Below, in pieces: positions 1-7,868 of a DNA stretch of 64,000 nt (positions are counted from its first letter, which is position 1; every line of letters begins with the position of its first letter). The position numbers and the translations under genes were made by a program. Origin of the DNA: Mycolicibacterium sp. CR10 (lineage in GTDB: Bacteria > Actinomycetota > Actinomycetes > Mycobacteriales > Mycobacteriaceae). Below the pieces are notes generated by a model. The model made no database searches, was not told the DNA's origin, and was given only the letters and a program-made list of their open reading frames with translations. The DNA is taken from assembly GCF_005222675.1 (NCBI RefSeq), contig NZ_STGE01000039.1:1-64000 (forward strand), read 5' to 3'.

Positions 1-51
1 CTGGACACACCCGCTCAACGCATGGCAGCCCTGATTAGCCAAGCCGCCTAA
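1..51 (+). CDS. C-terminal tail of an unidentified gene (partial)
   Basis: The first 48 bases read without a stop as LDTPAQRMAALISQAA and end at TAA (49-51). The gene begins outside the window. In M. tuberculosis the gene next to the OsmC-like gene is fpg, but this tail shows no zinc-finger cysteines of Fpg, so I do not assign it. It could also be a chance open frame. Confidence 0.3.
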   Translation: MDTPAQRMAALISQAA

Positions 52-130
52 CCGTTGCAATAGCCCCTTGACATTGCATCGGTCTTTGGCGCGTGGAATG
101 CAATTCCGGCGGAGGTTGTAGAAATAAGCC

Positions 131-547
131 ATGACCGATCTTTGGGTGGAGCGCACCGGTGTGCGTCGCTATACGGGACGCAGCACGCGGGGCGCAGAGG
201 TCCTCGTGGGCTCCGAGGACGTTGACGGCGTGTTCACCCCGGGGGAGCTGATGAAGATCGCGCTGGCGGCCTGCAGTGGGATGAGCAGCGACCAGCCGCT
301 ACGCCGGCGCCTCGGCGACGACTACCCGGCCACGATCCGGGTGTCGGGTGCCGCGGACCGTGAGCAGGAGCGCTACCCGCTTCTGGACGAGAAACTGGAG
401 GTCGACCTGTCGGGGCTCTCCGACGACGAGGTCGCGCGGCTGGTGACCGTGGTCACGCGCGCCATCGACCAGGTATGCACCGTCGGCCGCACCCTGAAGT
501 CCGGGACAGAAGTGACATTTGAGGTCAGTGATGCAGGAGTTAGCTGA
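131..547 (+). CDS. OsmC family peroxiredoxin-like protein
   Basis: 138-residue protein of the OsmC/Ohr family, thiol-dependent enzymes that reduce organic or other hydroperoxides in the cytoplasm. The two family cysteines are visible: C48 in ALAACSGMSS and C116 in QVCTVGRTL. Length is normal for the family. The ATG at 131 is the first in frame. The 3' end overlaps acyP by 17 bases, so the two are probably co-translated. It corresponds to Rv2923c in M. tuberculosis, where it also precedes acyP and smc. Its substrate cannot be read from sequence. Confidence 0.85.
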   Translation: MTDLWVERTGVRRYTGRSTRGAEVLVGSEDVDGVFTPGELMKIALAACSGMSSDQPLRRRLGDDYPATIRVSGAADREQERYPLLDEKLEVDLSGLSDDEVARLVTVVTRAIDQVCTVGRTLKSGTEVTFEVSDAGVS

Positions 548-815
548 AGTCCGCTTGACCGCGTGGGTGCACGGCCACGTCCAAGGCGTCGGTTTCCGGT
601 GGTGGACGCGGTCACGGGCGCTGGAGTTGGGACTCGCGGGGTTCGCCTCCAACCGGCCCGACGGGCGCGTCCAGGTGGTCGCGCAGGGTTCCCGCGACGC
701 CTGTGAACGGCTGCTTGACCTGCTGCAGAGCGGAAAAACCCCAGGGCAGGTCGACAAGGTGATCGTCGACTGGTCCGAACCGGCCGACTCGCTCTCGGGC
801 TTCACGGAGCGCTGA
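531..815 (+). CDS. acyP: acylphosphatase
   Basis: 94-residue acylphosphatase, which hydrolyses the carboxyl-phosphate bond of acylphosphates. Both family signatures are present: GHVQGVGFRWW near the N-terminus (phosphate-binding loop and the catalytic Arg) and GFASNRPDGRVQ (catalytic Asn). I chose ATG 531 over the upstream TTG at 519 because a GAGG Shine-Dalgarno sits just before it and the mature length then matches the family. It overlaps the OsmC-like gene and lies 26 bases before smc, the same trio as in M. tuberculosis. Confidence 0.93.
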   Translation: MQELAEVRLTAWVHGHVQGVGFRWWTRSRALELGLAGFASNRPDGRVQVVAQGSRDACERLLDLLQSGKTPGQVDKVIVDWSEPADSLSGFTER

Positions 816-841
816 CCCTCGCGGCGGTAGGGTTTGCGCTC

Positions 842-3800
842 ATGCATCTGAAGAGTCTGACGCTGAAGGGCTTCAAGTCCTTTGCCTCGCCGACGACTCT
901 GCGCTTCGAACCCGGCATCACCTGTGTGGTGGGTCCGAACGGCTCGGGTAAGTCCAACGTCGTCGACGCGCTCACCTGGGTGATGGGGGAGCAGGGCGCC
1001 AAGACGCTGCGCGGCGGAAAGATGGAAGACGTCATCTTCGCCGGCACGTCGTCGCGTGCGCCACTGGGCCGCGCCGAGGTGACCCTGACGATCGACAACT
1101 CCGACAATGCCCTGCCCATCGAGTACACCGAGGTGTCGATCACCCGGCGGATGTTCCGCGACGGTGCAGGCGAGTACGAGATCAACGGCAGCAGTTGCCG
1201 TTTGATGGATGTCCAGGAGCTGCTCAGCGACTCCGGCATCGGCCGCGAGATGCACGTCATCGTCGGGCAGGGCAAGCTGTCCGAGATCCTGGAGTCCCGT
1301 CCCGAGGATCGGCGCGCGTTCATCGAAGAGGCCGCCGGTGTGCTCAAGCACCGCAAGCGCAAGGAAAAGGCGGTCCGCAAGCTCGACTCGATGTCGGCGA
1401 ACCTGGCGCGGCTGACGGACCTGACCACAGAACTGCGTCGCCAGCTCAAGCCGCTGGGCAGACAGGCCGAGATGGCCCGCCGCGCGCAGACGATCCAGGC
1501 CGACCTGCGCGATGCCCGGCTGCGGCTGGCCGCCGACGACCTCGTCACCCGCAAGGCGGAGTTCGACGACACCAACCAGGCCGAGACGACGCTGCGGCGC
1601 GAGCACGACGAGCTCACCGAGCGGCTGGAAGCCCGGGCGATCGACCTCGACGCCCATGAATCCGCCGTCGAGGACCTCAGTGAGCGCGCCGAGTCCGCGC
1701 AGCAGCGGTGGTTCCGGCTGTCGGCGCTGGCCGAGCGCGTCAGCGCGACCGTGCGCATCGCGAGCGAGCGAGCCCAGCATCTCGACGCCGAACCCCATGC
1801 ATCCGGTGGCCCCGATCCCGACGAACTCGACGCGCAGGCGGCCGAGGTCGCCGAGCAGGAAAGGCAGCTGCTCGAGGAACTCGCCGAATCGCAGGCCCGT
1901 CTGGAAGCGGCACGCGCGGAGCTGACCGAGCGTGAGCAGACCGCAGCCGAGGCGGAACGCGCCCACCTGGCTGCCGCCCGGGCGGAGGCCGACCGTCGCG
2001 AAGGCCTGGCCCGACTGTCGGGCCAGGTCGACACCATGCGTAGCCGCGTCGAGTCCGCCGACGAGACGGTCGCGCGGCTGACCGCGGGGATCGACGAGGC
2101 CGCCGCCCGCGCCCAGCAGGCCCAGGCGGAATTCGAGACGGTCCAGAGCCGCGTCGGTGAGCTGGACGCCGGCGAGGTCGGACTGGACGACCACCACGAC
2201 AGAACAGTCTCTGCGCTGCGGCTGGCCGATGAGCGCGTCGCCGAGCTACAGGCCGCCGAACGCGCCGCCGAACGCCAGGTCGCCTCCCTGCAAGCGCGCA
2301 TCGACGCGTTGTCGGTCGGGCTCGACCGCAAGGACGGTGCCGCGTGGCTGCAAGAGAACCGCAGTGGGGCAGGGCTTTTCGGATCGATCGCCAAGCTGGT
2401 CAAGGTGCGCTCCGGCCACGAGGCGGCGGTGGCGGCCGTGCTCGGCGCGGCGGCCGACGCCGTCGCCGCGGAGAACTTCGGTGCCGCCCGCGAGGCGGTG
2501 GCGGCGCTGAAGGAATCCGATGGAGGACGGGCGGCCATCGTGCTGGGCGACTGGCCCGCACACCCGTCCCCGGTGACCGGCCGCCTGCCCGCAGGCGCGG
2601 TGTGGGCGATGGACGTGGTCGACGCGTCACCGCGGGTCCACTCCGCGGTTGCCGCCATGCTCAGCGGGGTGGCCCTGGTGGGCGACCTCGCGACAGCACT
2701 GGAACTTGTTGCGGCACAACCGCAGCTGCGTGCGGTGACCGCTGAGGGGGACCTCGTGGGAGCCGGCTGGGTCAGTGGCGGGTCCGACCGCAAGCCGAGC
2801 ACGCTGGAGATCACCTCGGCGGTCGACAGGGCGCGGGAAGAACTCGCCGATGCCGAGCGGCAGACCGGGGAACTGTCGGCAGCGCTCTCCGGTGCTCTGG
2901 CCGAACAGAGTTCCCGTCAGGATGCCGCCGAGCAGGCCCTTGCCGCCCTCAACGAGTCGGACTCGGCGATCTCGGCGATCTACGAGCAGCTGGGACGCCT
3001 CGGCCAGGACGCCCGCGCGGCCGACGACGAGTGGCAGCGGCTGATCAAACAGCGCGACGAGTTGGAGGACAGCCGGAACCGCACCGTCGAGGAACTCACG
3101 GAGCTCGAACAGCGTCTGCACAACGCGCAGCAGGAGCCGATGTTCGAGGCCGAACCCGTCGATCGTCAGGAGTCCACGGTGGCGGCTGAGGCGGCACGTT
3201 CGGCGGAGGTCGAGGCCAGACTGTCGGTCCGCACCGCCGAAGAGCGCGCGAATGCTGTTCGTGGACGGGCTGATTCGCTGCGCCGCGCCGCGACCGCCGA
3301 ACGTGAGGCGCGTCTTCGCGCCCAGCGGGCACGCGAGGCGCGTGTGCACGCCGCCGCGGTGGCAGCCGCGGTCGCCGAGGCAGGCCGGCTGGTCGCCGCG
3401 CGGCTGAGTGCGGCGGTGACCGTCGCCTCCCGCATCCGAGACGAGGTCGGCGCCGAACGTCAGGTCCGAGCCGCCGCGCTGACGAAGGCACGCGAGGAGG
3501 TCAACGAGCTCACCGCCCGGATCAACGCGCTCACCGATTCGCTGCATCGCGACGAGGTCGCCAAAGCGCAAGCGGCACTGCGCATCGAGCAACTCGAGCA
3601 GCAGGTGCTGGAGCAGTTCGGTATGGCCGTCGCCGATCTCGTCGCCGAATACGGCCCCGGTGTCGCGCTGCCCCCGACGGATCTCGAGATGGCCGAATAC
3701 GAGCAGGCGCGCGAACGCGGCGAGCAGGTCACCGCACCGGCGCCCATGCCCTACGACCGGTCCACCCAGGAGCGGCGGGCCAAGCGCGCCGAACGTGAGC

Positions 3801-4429
3801 TCAACGAGCTGGGCAGGGTCAATCCGCTTGCCCTGGAGGAGTTCGCGGCGCTGGAGGAACGCTACAACTTCCTGTCCACCCAACTCGAGGACGTCAAAGC
3901 CGCCCGCAAGGATCTCCTCGACGTGATAGCCGATGTCGACGGCCGCATTCTCCAGGTCTTCACCGAGGCGTACCACGACGTCGAACGTGAGTTCTCCCAA
4001 GTGTTCTCGACGCTGTTTCCCGGCGGCGAGGGCAGGCTGCTGCTGACCGACCCCAGCGACATGCTCACCACCGGCATCGAGGTCGAGGCCCGTCCGCCGG
4101 GAAAGAAGATCAAGCGGTTGTCGCTGCTGTCCGGTGGCGAGAAGTCGCTGACGGCGGTGGCGATGCTGGTCGCGATCTTCCGGGCGCGCCCGTCGCCGTT
4201 CTATGTGATGGATGAGGTCGAGGCCGCGCTCGACGACGTCAACCTGCGTCGCCTGATCAGCCTGTTCGAGCAGCTGCGCGAGGTGTCCCAGCTCATCGTC
4301 ATCACCCACCAGAAGCCCACGATGGAGATCGCCGACGCCCTCTACGGCGTGACGATGCGCAACGACGGCATCACGGCCGTCATCTCGCAGCGGATGCGGG
4401 GCCAGGAGCTGGTGGCCAGCCCGTCCTGA
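842..4429 (+). CDS. smc: chromosome segregation protein SMC
   Basis: 1195-residue condensin-type ATPase that folds and segregates the nucleoid together with ScpA/ScpB. The N-terminal Walker A is GPNGSGKS (residues 31-38). Two long Ala/Glu/Arg-rich coiled-coil arms flank a globular hinge around residues 505-680 (GLFGSIAKLV onward). The C-terminal head has the ABC signature LSGGEKS (about residue 1096) and Walker B FYVMDEVEAALDD (about 1120). The start MHLKSLTLKGFKSF matches mycobacterial SMC. Long open frames on the opposite strand are GC-driven shadows. Confidence 0.98.
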   Translation: MHLKSLTLKGFKSFASPTTLRFEPGITCVVGPNGSGKSNVVDALTWVMGEQGAKTLRGGKMEDVIFAGTSSRAPLGRAEVTLTIDNSDNALPIEYTEVSITRRMFRDGAGEYEINGSSCRLMDVQELLSDSGIGREMHVIVGQGKLSEILESRPEDRRAFIEEAAGVLKHRKRKEKAVRKLDSMSANLARLTDLTTELRRQLKPLGRQAEMARRAQTIQADLRDARLRLAADDLVTRKAEFDDTNQAETTLRREHDELTERLEARAIDLDAHESAVEDLSERAESAQQRWFRLSALAERVSATVRIASERAQHLDAEPHASGGPDPDELDAQAAEVAEQERQLLEELAESQARLEAARAELTEREQTAAEAERAHLAAARAEADRREGLARLSGQVDTMRSRVESADETVARLTAGIDEAAARAQQAQAEFETVQSRVGELDAGEVGLDDHHDRTVSALRLADERVAELQAAERAAERQVASLQARIDALSVGLDRKDGAAWLQENRSGAGLFGSIAKLVKVRSGHEAAVAAVLGAAADAVAAENFGAAREAVAALKESDGGRAAIVLGDWPAHPSPVTGRLPAGAVWAMDVVDASPRVHSAVAAMLSGVALVGDLATALELVAAQPQLRAVTAEGDLVGAGWVSGGSDRKPSTLEITSAVDRAREELADAERQTGELSAALSGALAEQSSRQDAAEQALAALNESDSAISAIYEQLGRLGQDARAADDEWQRLIKQRDELEDSRNRTVEELTELEQRLHNAQQEPMFEAEPVDRQESTVAAEAARSAEVEARLSVRTAEERANAVRGRADSLRRAATAEREARLRAQRAREARVHAAAVAAAVAEAGRLVAARLSAAVTVASRIRDEVGAERQVRAAALTKAREEVNELTARINALTDSLHRDEVAKAQAALRIEQLEQQVLEQFGMAVADLVAEYGPGVALPPTDLEMAEYEQARERGEQVTAPAPMPYDRSTQERRAKRAERELNELGRVNPLALEEFAALEERYNFLSTQLEDVKAARKDLLDVIADVDGRILQVFTEAYHDVEREFSQVFSTLFPGGEGRLLLTDPSDMLTTGIEVEARPPGKKIKRLSLLSGGEKSLTAVAMLVAIFRARPSPFYVMDEVEAALDDVNLRRLISLFEQLREVSQLIVITHQKPTMEIADALYGVTMRNDGITAVISQRMRGQELVASPS

Positions 4430-4451
4430 CGGCCCTGCGACAATGGGCGTC

Positions 4452-5822
4452 GTGTCTGAAGGTCTATGGATCGCGATCGCGGTCATCGCCGTTCTGCTGG
4501 TAGCTGCACTCGTTGTCGGGCTGGTGCGGTATCGCCGCCGCCGGATCAGCTTGTCGGCACCGGACACGGCCACCCCGATCGATCGCTCGGGCGGCTATAC
4601 CGCCTCGTCAGGCATCACATTCAGTTCATCGGCGCCCCCCGCCGAGGCCCCGGTGACTCCACCGAAGGCGCCCGAGCGTCTCGATACCAGTGGCTTACCC
4701 GCAGTCGGCGACGACGCCACCATTCCGCGCGACGCCCCCAAGCGGCCGATCGCCGACGTCAAGCTTCCCGAGCCCCCCGTCGACACGGCGCCCCCGCCCC
4801 CTCCGCAGGCCCCGGCCCCTCCGCAAGCCCCGCCCCCTCCGCCGGAGCCCGCGCCCGTTGTCGACGTGTCCGAGCCCGTCGCGCCCGATATCGACACGAT
4901 CGCACCGCCTGAAGGCAGGCTGGATCGCCTCCGCGGCCGGCTCTCGAAGTCCCAGAACACGCTCGGTCGCAGCATGCTGGGTCTGCTCGGCGGCGGCGAC
5001 CTCGACGAGGACTCGTGGGAGGAGGTCGAGGACACCCTGCTGATCGCCGATCTTGGTCCGGTGGTCACCGAGTCGGTGGTGACAGCGTTGCGTGCCCAGA
5101 TGGCCAGCAGTCGGGTGCGCACCGAGGCCGACGCCCGGTCGGTGCTGCGGGAGGTGCTCATCTCGCAGCTGCAGCCCGATCTGGACCGCTCGATCAAGGC
5201 CCTGCCCCACAACGACAAACCGTCGGTGCTGCTGGTCGTCGGGGTGAACGGAACGGGCAAGACCACGACCGTCGGCAAACTCGCGCGCGTTCTCGTCGCC
5301 GACGGCCGTCGCGTCGTACTCGGCGCGGCCGACACGTTCCGTGCTGCGGCGGCCGACCAACTCCAGTCGTGGGGCTCCCGCGTCGGCGCTGAGGTTGTTC
5401 GCGGCCCGGAAGGCGCCGACCCCGCCTCCGTCGCGTTCGACGCCGTGGACACCGGGATCGCTTCGGGCGCCGATGTCGTCGTCATCGACACCGCCGGACG
5501 ATTGCACACCAAGACCGGCTTGATGGACGAACTGGGTAAGGTCAAACGTGTGGTGGGTCGTCGCGCGGTCGTCGACGAGGTCCTCCTCGTCCTGGACGCG
5601 ACGATCGGTCAGAACAGTCTGCCGCAGGCCCGGGTCTTCGCCGAGGTCGTCGACATCACCGGTGTCGTGCTGACCAAGCTGGACGGGACGGCCAAGGGCG
5701 GCATCGTTTTCCGCGTTCAGCAGGAGCTCGGCGTGCCGGTCAAACTGGTCGGTCTGGGCGAGGGACCCGACGACCTGGCCCCGTTCGAACCGGCGGCGTT
5801 CGTCGACGCACTGCTCGGCTGA
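4452..5822 (+). CDS. ftsY: signal recognition particle receptor FtsY
   Basis: SRP receptor GTPase at the cytoplasmic face of the membrane; it docks SRP-ribosome complexes brought by Ffh (10.4 kb). Order: an N-terminal membrane segment (residues 3-25, then YRRRR), a Pro-rich acidic linker with a run of PPPPPQ-type repeats (about 110-150), then the NG domain with G1 GVNGTGKTTT, DTAGRLHTK (G3) and TKLDGTAKGG (G4). I prefer GTG 4452 (MSEGLWIA) because mycobacterial FtsY starts there; ATG 4443 would add three residues. It starts 22 bases after the smc stop, probably in the same transcript. Confidence 0.96.
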   Translation: MSEGLWIAIAVIAVLLVAALVVGLVRYRRRRISLSAPDTATPIDRSGGYTASSGITFSSSAPPAEAPVTPPKAPERLDTSGLPAVGDDATIPRDAPKRPIADVKLPEPPVDTAPPPPPQAPAPPQAPPPPPEPAPVVDVSEPVAPDIDTIAPPEGRLDRLRGRLSKSQNTLGRSMLGLLGGGDLDEDSWEEVEDTLLIADLGPVVTESVVTALRAQMASSRVRTEADARSVLREVLISQLQPDLDRSIKALPHNDKPSVLLVVGVNGTGKTTTVGKLARVLVADGRRVVLGAADTFRAAAADQLQSWGSRVGAEVVRGPEGADPASVAFDAVDTGIASGADVVVIDTAGRLHTKTGLMDELGKVKRVVGRRAVVDEVLLVLDATIGQNSLPQARVFAEVVDITGVVLTKLDGTAKGGIVFRVQQELGVPVKLVGLGEGPDDLAPFEPAAFVDALLG

Positions 5823-5891
5823 CGGCCGGAACCAGCAACACGGGGCGTCAATCTTCGCACGCAGCGCCGGATTTTGCTGATCTTGGTCAAC

Positions 5892-5939
5892 GAAACACGA
5901 GCGTAACGACTTCGGCGTGTCCGTTCACGTGGACGAAAC
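5892..5939 (+). promoter_or_regulatory. candidate GlnR-binding half-sites upstream of amt
   Basis: In the 206-base gap before amt two pairs of half-sites have the 6-base spacing typical of actinobacterial GlnR boxes: GAAAC (5892) - 6 bases - GTAAC (5903), and TTCAC (5924) - 6 bases - GAAAC (5935). amt-glnB-glnD is a known GlnR target in mycobacteria and streptomycetes. The match is by eye to the published consensus (GTnAC-n6-GAAAC); one half-site has a mismatch. Confidence 0.45.
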
Positions 5940-6028
5940 ACAACAGCATCACAGGTGAAACGCATGCCTAAGAGTCTCTTCGGGAGGCCGATCCTGTCGG
6001 CCGTCATCCCCAAGGAGGTTCACACAAA

Positions 6029-7396
6029 GTGGTTGGCTTGCATGATGTAGCCCTAGCCATACCGGACGAGATGTTTCTGCCGTTCGGGCCTGAGGGCCTG
6101 AGCGCCGGTGACACGGCATGGGTGCTCACATCCGCCGCGCTGGTGTTGTTCATGACACCCGGCCTGGCGTTCTTCTACGGCGGCTTGTCCCGGCAGAAGT
6201 CCGTCCTCAACATGATGATGATGTCCTTCAGCTCACTGGGCCTGGTCAGCGTCATCTACGTGCTGTGGGGCTACTCGATGTCCTTCTCCTCGGCGCACAC
6301 CGGTGAGGATCCTGGTCTGTTCTTCGACAGCCCGTTCGCGCTGTTCGGCGTCAACCAGCTGGCCGAGGTGCGCGAGATCGGCGGTGTCGACACCTTCGTC
6401 TCCGGCGGGTTCGGTACGGTGCCCGCGATCGTCTGGGTAGCCTTCCAGCTGACCTTCGCGGTGATCACCGTGGCGCTGATCTCCGGTGCTGTCGAAGGTC
6501 GGATGAAGTTCGGTACCTGGCTGGTGTTCGGCGGACTCTGGGTCACCCTGGTGTACTTCCCGCTGTCGCACATGGTCTGGGGCGGTGGTCTGCTGTCGGG
6601 AAGCGAGCAGGGCCTCGCGGCCAGGATGTTCGGCGTGGACGAAGAGGGTGTCGCCAACGTCTCACCCATCGACTTCGCCGGTGGCACCGTGGTGCACATC
6701 AACGCCGGTATGGCCGCGTTGGTGCTGGCGATTCTGCTCGGCAAGCGAAGTGGATTCGGCAAGACCGCCTTCCGTCCGCACAACATCCCGTTCGTGATGC
6801 TGGGCGCGGCGATCCTGTGGTTCGGCTGGTTCGGCTTCAACGTCGGATCTGAAGGCGCTGCGGACATGCTCGCGGGGTTGGTGTGGGTGAACACCACCGC
6901 CGCCACCGCCGCTGCCATGCTGGCCTGGCTTGTGGTCGAGCGCATCCGTGACGGCCACGCCACCAGCGTGGGCGCCGCATCGGGTGTTGTCGCCGGCCTC
7001 GTCGCCATCACACCGGCGTGTGGGAGTCTGACCCCGGTCTGGTCGTTGGTCGTGGGTGCGGTCGCAGGCGTGCTGTCCTCTCTTGCGATCGGACTGAAAT
7101 ACAAGTTCGGCTACGACGATTCGCTCGACGTCGTCGGCGTGCACCTTGTCGCCGGACTGTGGGGAACGGTTTCGCTCGGGTTCTTCGCCACGGAAACCGG
7201 TCTCTTCACCGGTGGTGACTACAAGCAGCTCGTCGTGCAGGTCGTCATCGCACTGGTGGCCTTGATCTTCACCGCGATCCTGACCGCCGTCATCGCCTTC
7301 GCCGTCAAGCCGCTGGGCTGGCGGGTGTCCAAGGAGGACGAGGACACCGGCATCGATGAGACCGAGCACGCGGAAACTGCTTATGAACTCGTCTGA
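6029..7396 (+). CDS. amt: ammonium transporter (Amt family)
   Basis: 455-residue inner-membrane ammonium channel with about 11 hydrophobic helices. Family landmarks visible: MTPGLAFFYGGL in the first helices, ALFGVNQ, the central GGTVVHINAG and LWFGWFGFNVGS segments carrying pore histidines and aromatics, and HLVAGLWGT near the end. A strong AAGGAGG (6012-6018) precedes the GTG start at 6029, which decides the start. glnB follows 51 bases downstream; PII proteins gate Amt channels, so the two form the usual amt-PII unit. Confidence 0.97.
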   Translation: MVGLHDVALAIPDEMFLPFGPEGLSAGDTAWVLTSAALVLFMTPGLAFFYGGLSRQKSVLNMMMMSFSSLGLVSVIYVLWGYSMSFSSAHTGEDPGLFFDSPFALFGVNQLAEVREIGGVDTFVSGGFGTVPAIVWVAFQLTFAVITVALISGAVEGRMKFGTWLVFGGLWVTLVYFPLSHMVWGGGLLSGSEQGLAARMFGVDEEGVANVSPIDFAGGTVVHINAGMAALVLAILLGKRSGFGKTAFRPHNIPFVMLGAAILWFGWFGFNVGSEGAADMLAGLVWVNTTAATAAAMLAWLVVERIRDGHATSVGAASGVVAGLVAITPACGSLTPVWSLVVGAVAGVLSSLAIGLKYKFGYDDSLDVVGVHLVAGLWGTVSLGFFATETGLFTGGDYKQLVVQVVIALVALIFTAILTAVIAFAVKPLGWRVSKEDEDTGIDETEHAETAYELV

Positions 7397-7447
7397 TCGG
7401 GAAATATGGGTAGAGGCATTGATCAAGGCTGCGAAGGGATCCACTCA

Positions 7448-7786
7448 ATGAAGCTGATCACAGCGATCGTCAAGCCGTTCACGCTGGAGGATGTCAAGAC
7501 CGGTCTCGAGCAGACCGGTATTCTCGGGATGACTGTCAGCGAGGTTCAGGGTTACGGTCGTCAGAAGGGCCACACCGAGGTCTACCGCGGCGCGGAGTAC
7601 TCGGTGGACTTCGTCCCGAAGGTGCGTGTGGAGGTGGTCGTGGACGACGCCGCCGTAGACAAGGTGGTGGACGTCATCGTCCAGGCCGCCCGCACCGGCA
7701 AGATCGGTGACGGAAAGGTGTGGGTGAGCCCGGTGGACACCGTGGTTCGGGTCCGCACCGGCGAGCGGGGGACCGACGCCCTCTGA
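7448..7786 (+). CDS. glnB: nitrogen regulatory protein PII
   Basis: 112-residue PII trimer subunit that senses ATP/ADP and 2-oxoglutarate and controls Amt and other nitrogen proteins. The T-loop RGAEYSVDF carries Tyr51, the modification site (adenylylated in actinobacteria). The B-loop is TGKIGDGKVWV. The start MKLITAIVKPF at 7448 follows a GAAGGGA Shine-Dalgarno; an upstream in-frame ATG (7406) would add a non-family extension and is rejected. It lies between amt and glnD. Confidence 0.97.
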   Translation: MKLITAIVKPFTLEDVKTGLEQTGILGMTVSEVQGYGRQKGHTEVYRGAEYSVDFVPKVRVEVVVDDAAVDKVVDVIVQAARTGKIGDGKVWVSPVDTVVRVRTGERGTDAL

Positions 7787-7868
7787 CTCATGTAGCGGAA
7801 TGAGCCGTCGTCTCCCGGCATTGGTACCGGATGAGCGCTAGATCGGTCAGTGCCGGAGAGGACAACTC

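Noticed and set aside
299..4573. Long open frames on the minus strand across smc (632, 670 and 648 codons)
   Set aside because: They lie exactly opposite smc, have Arg/Ser/Gly-rich compositions with no family likeness, and arise from the GC bias at codon position 3.
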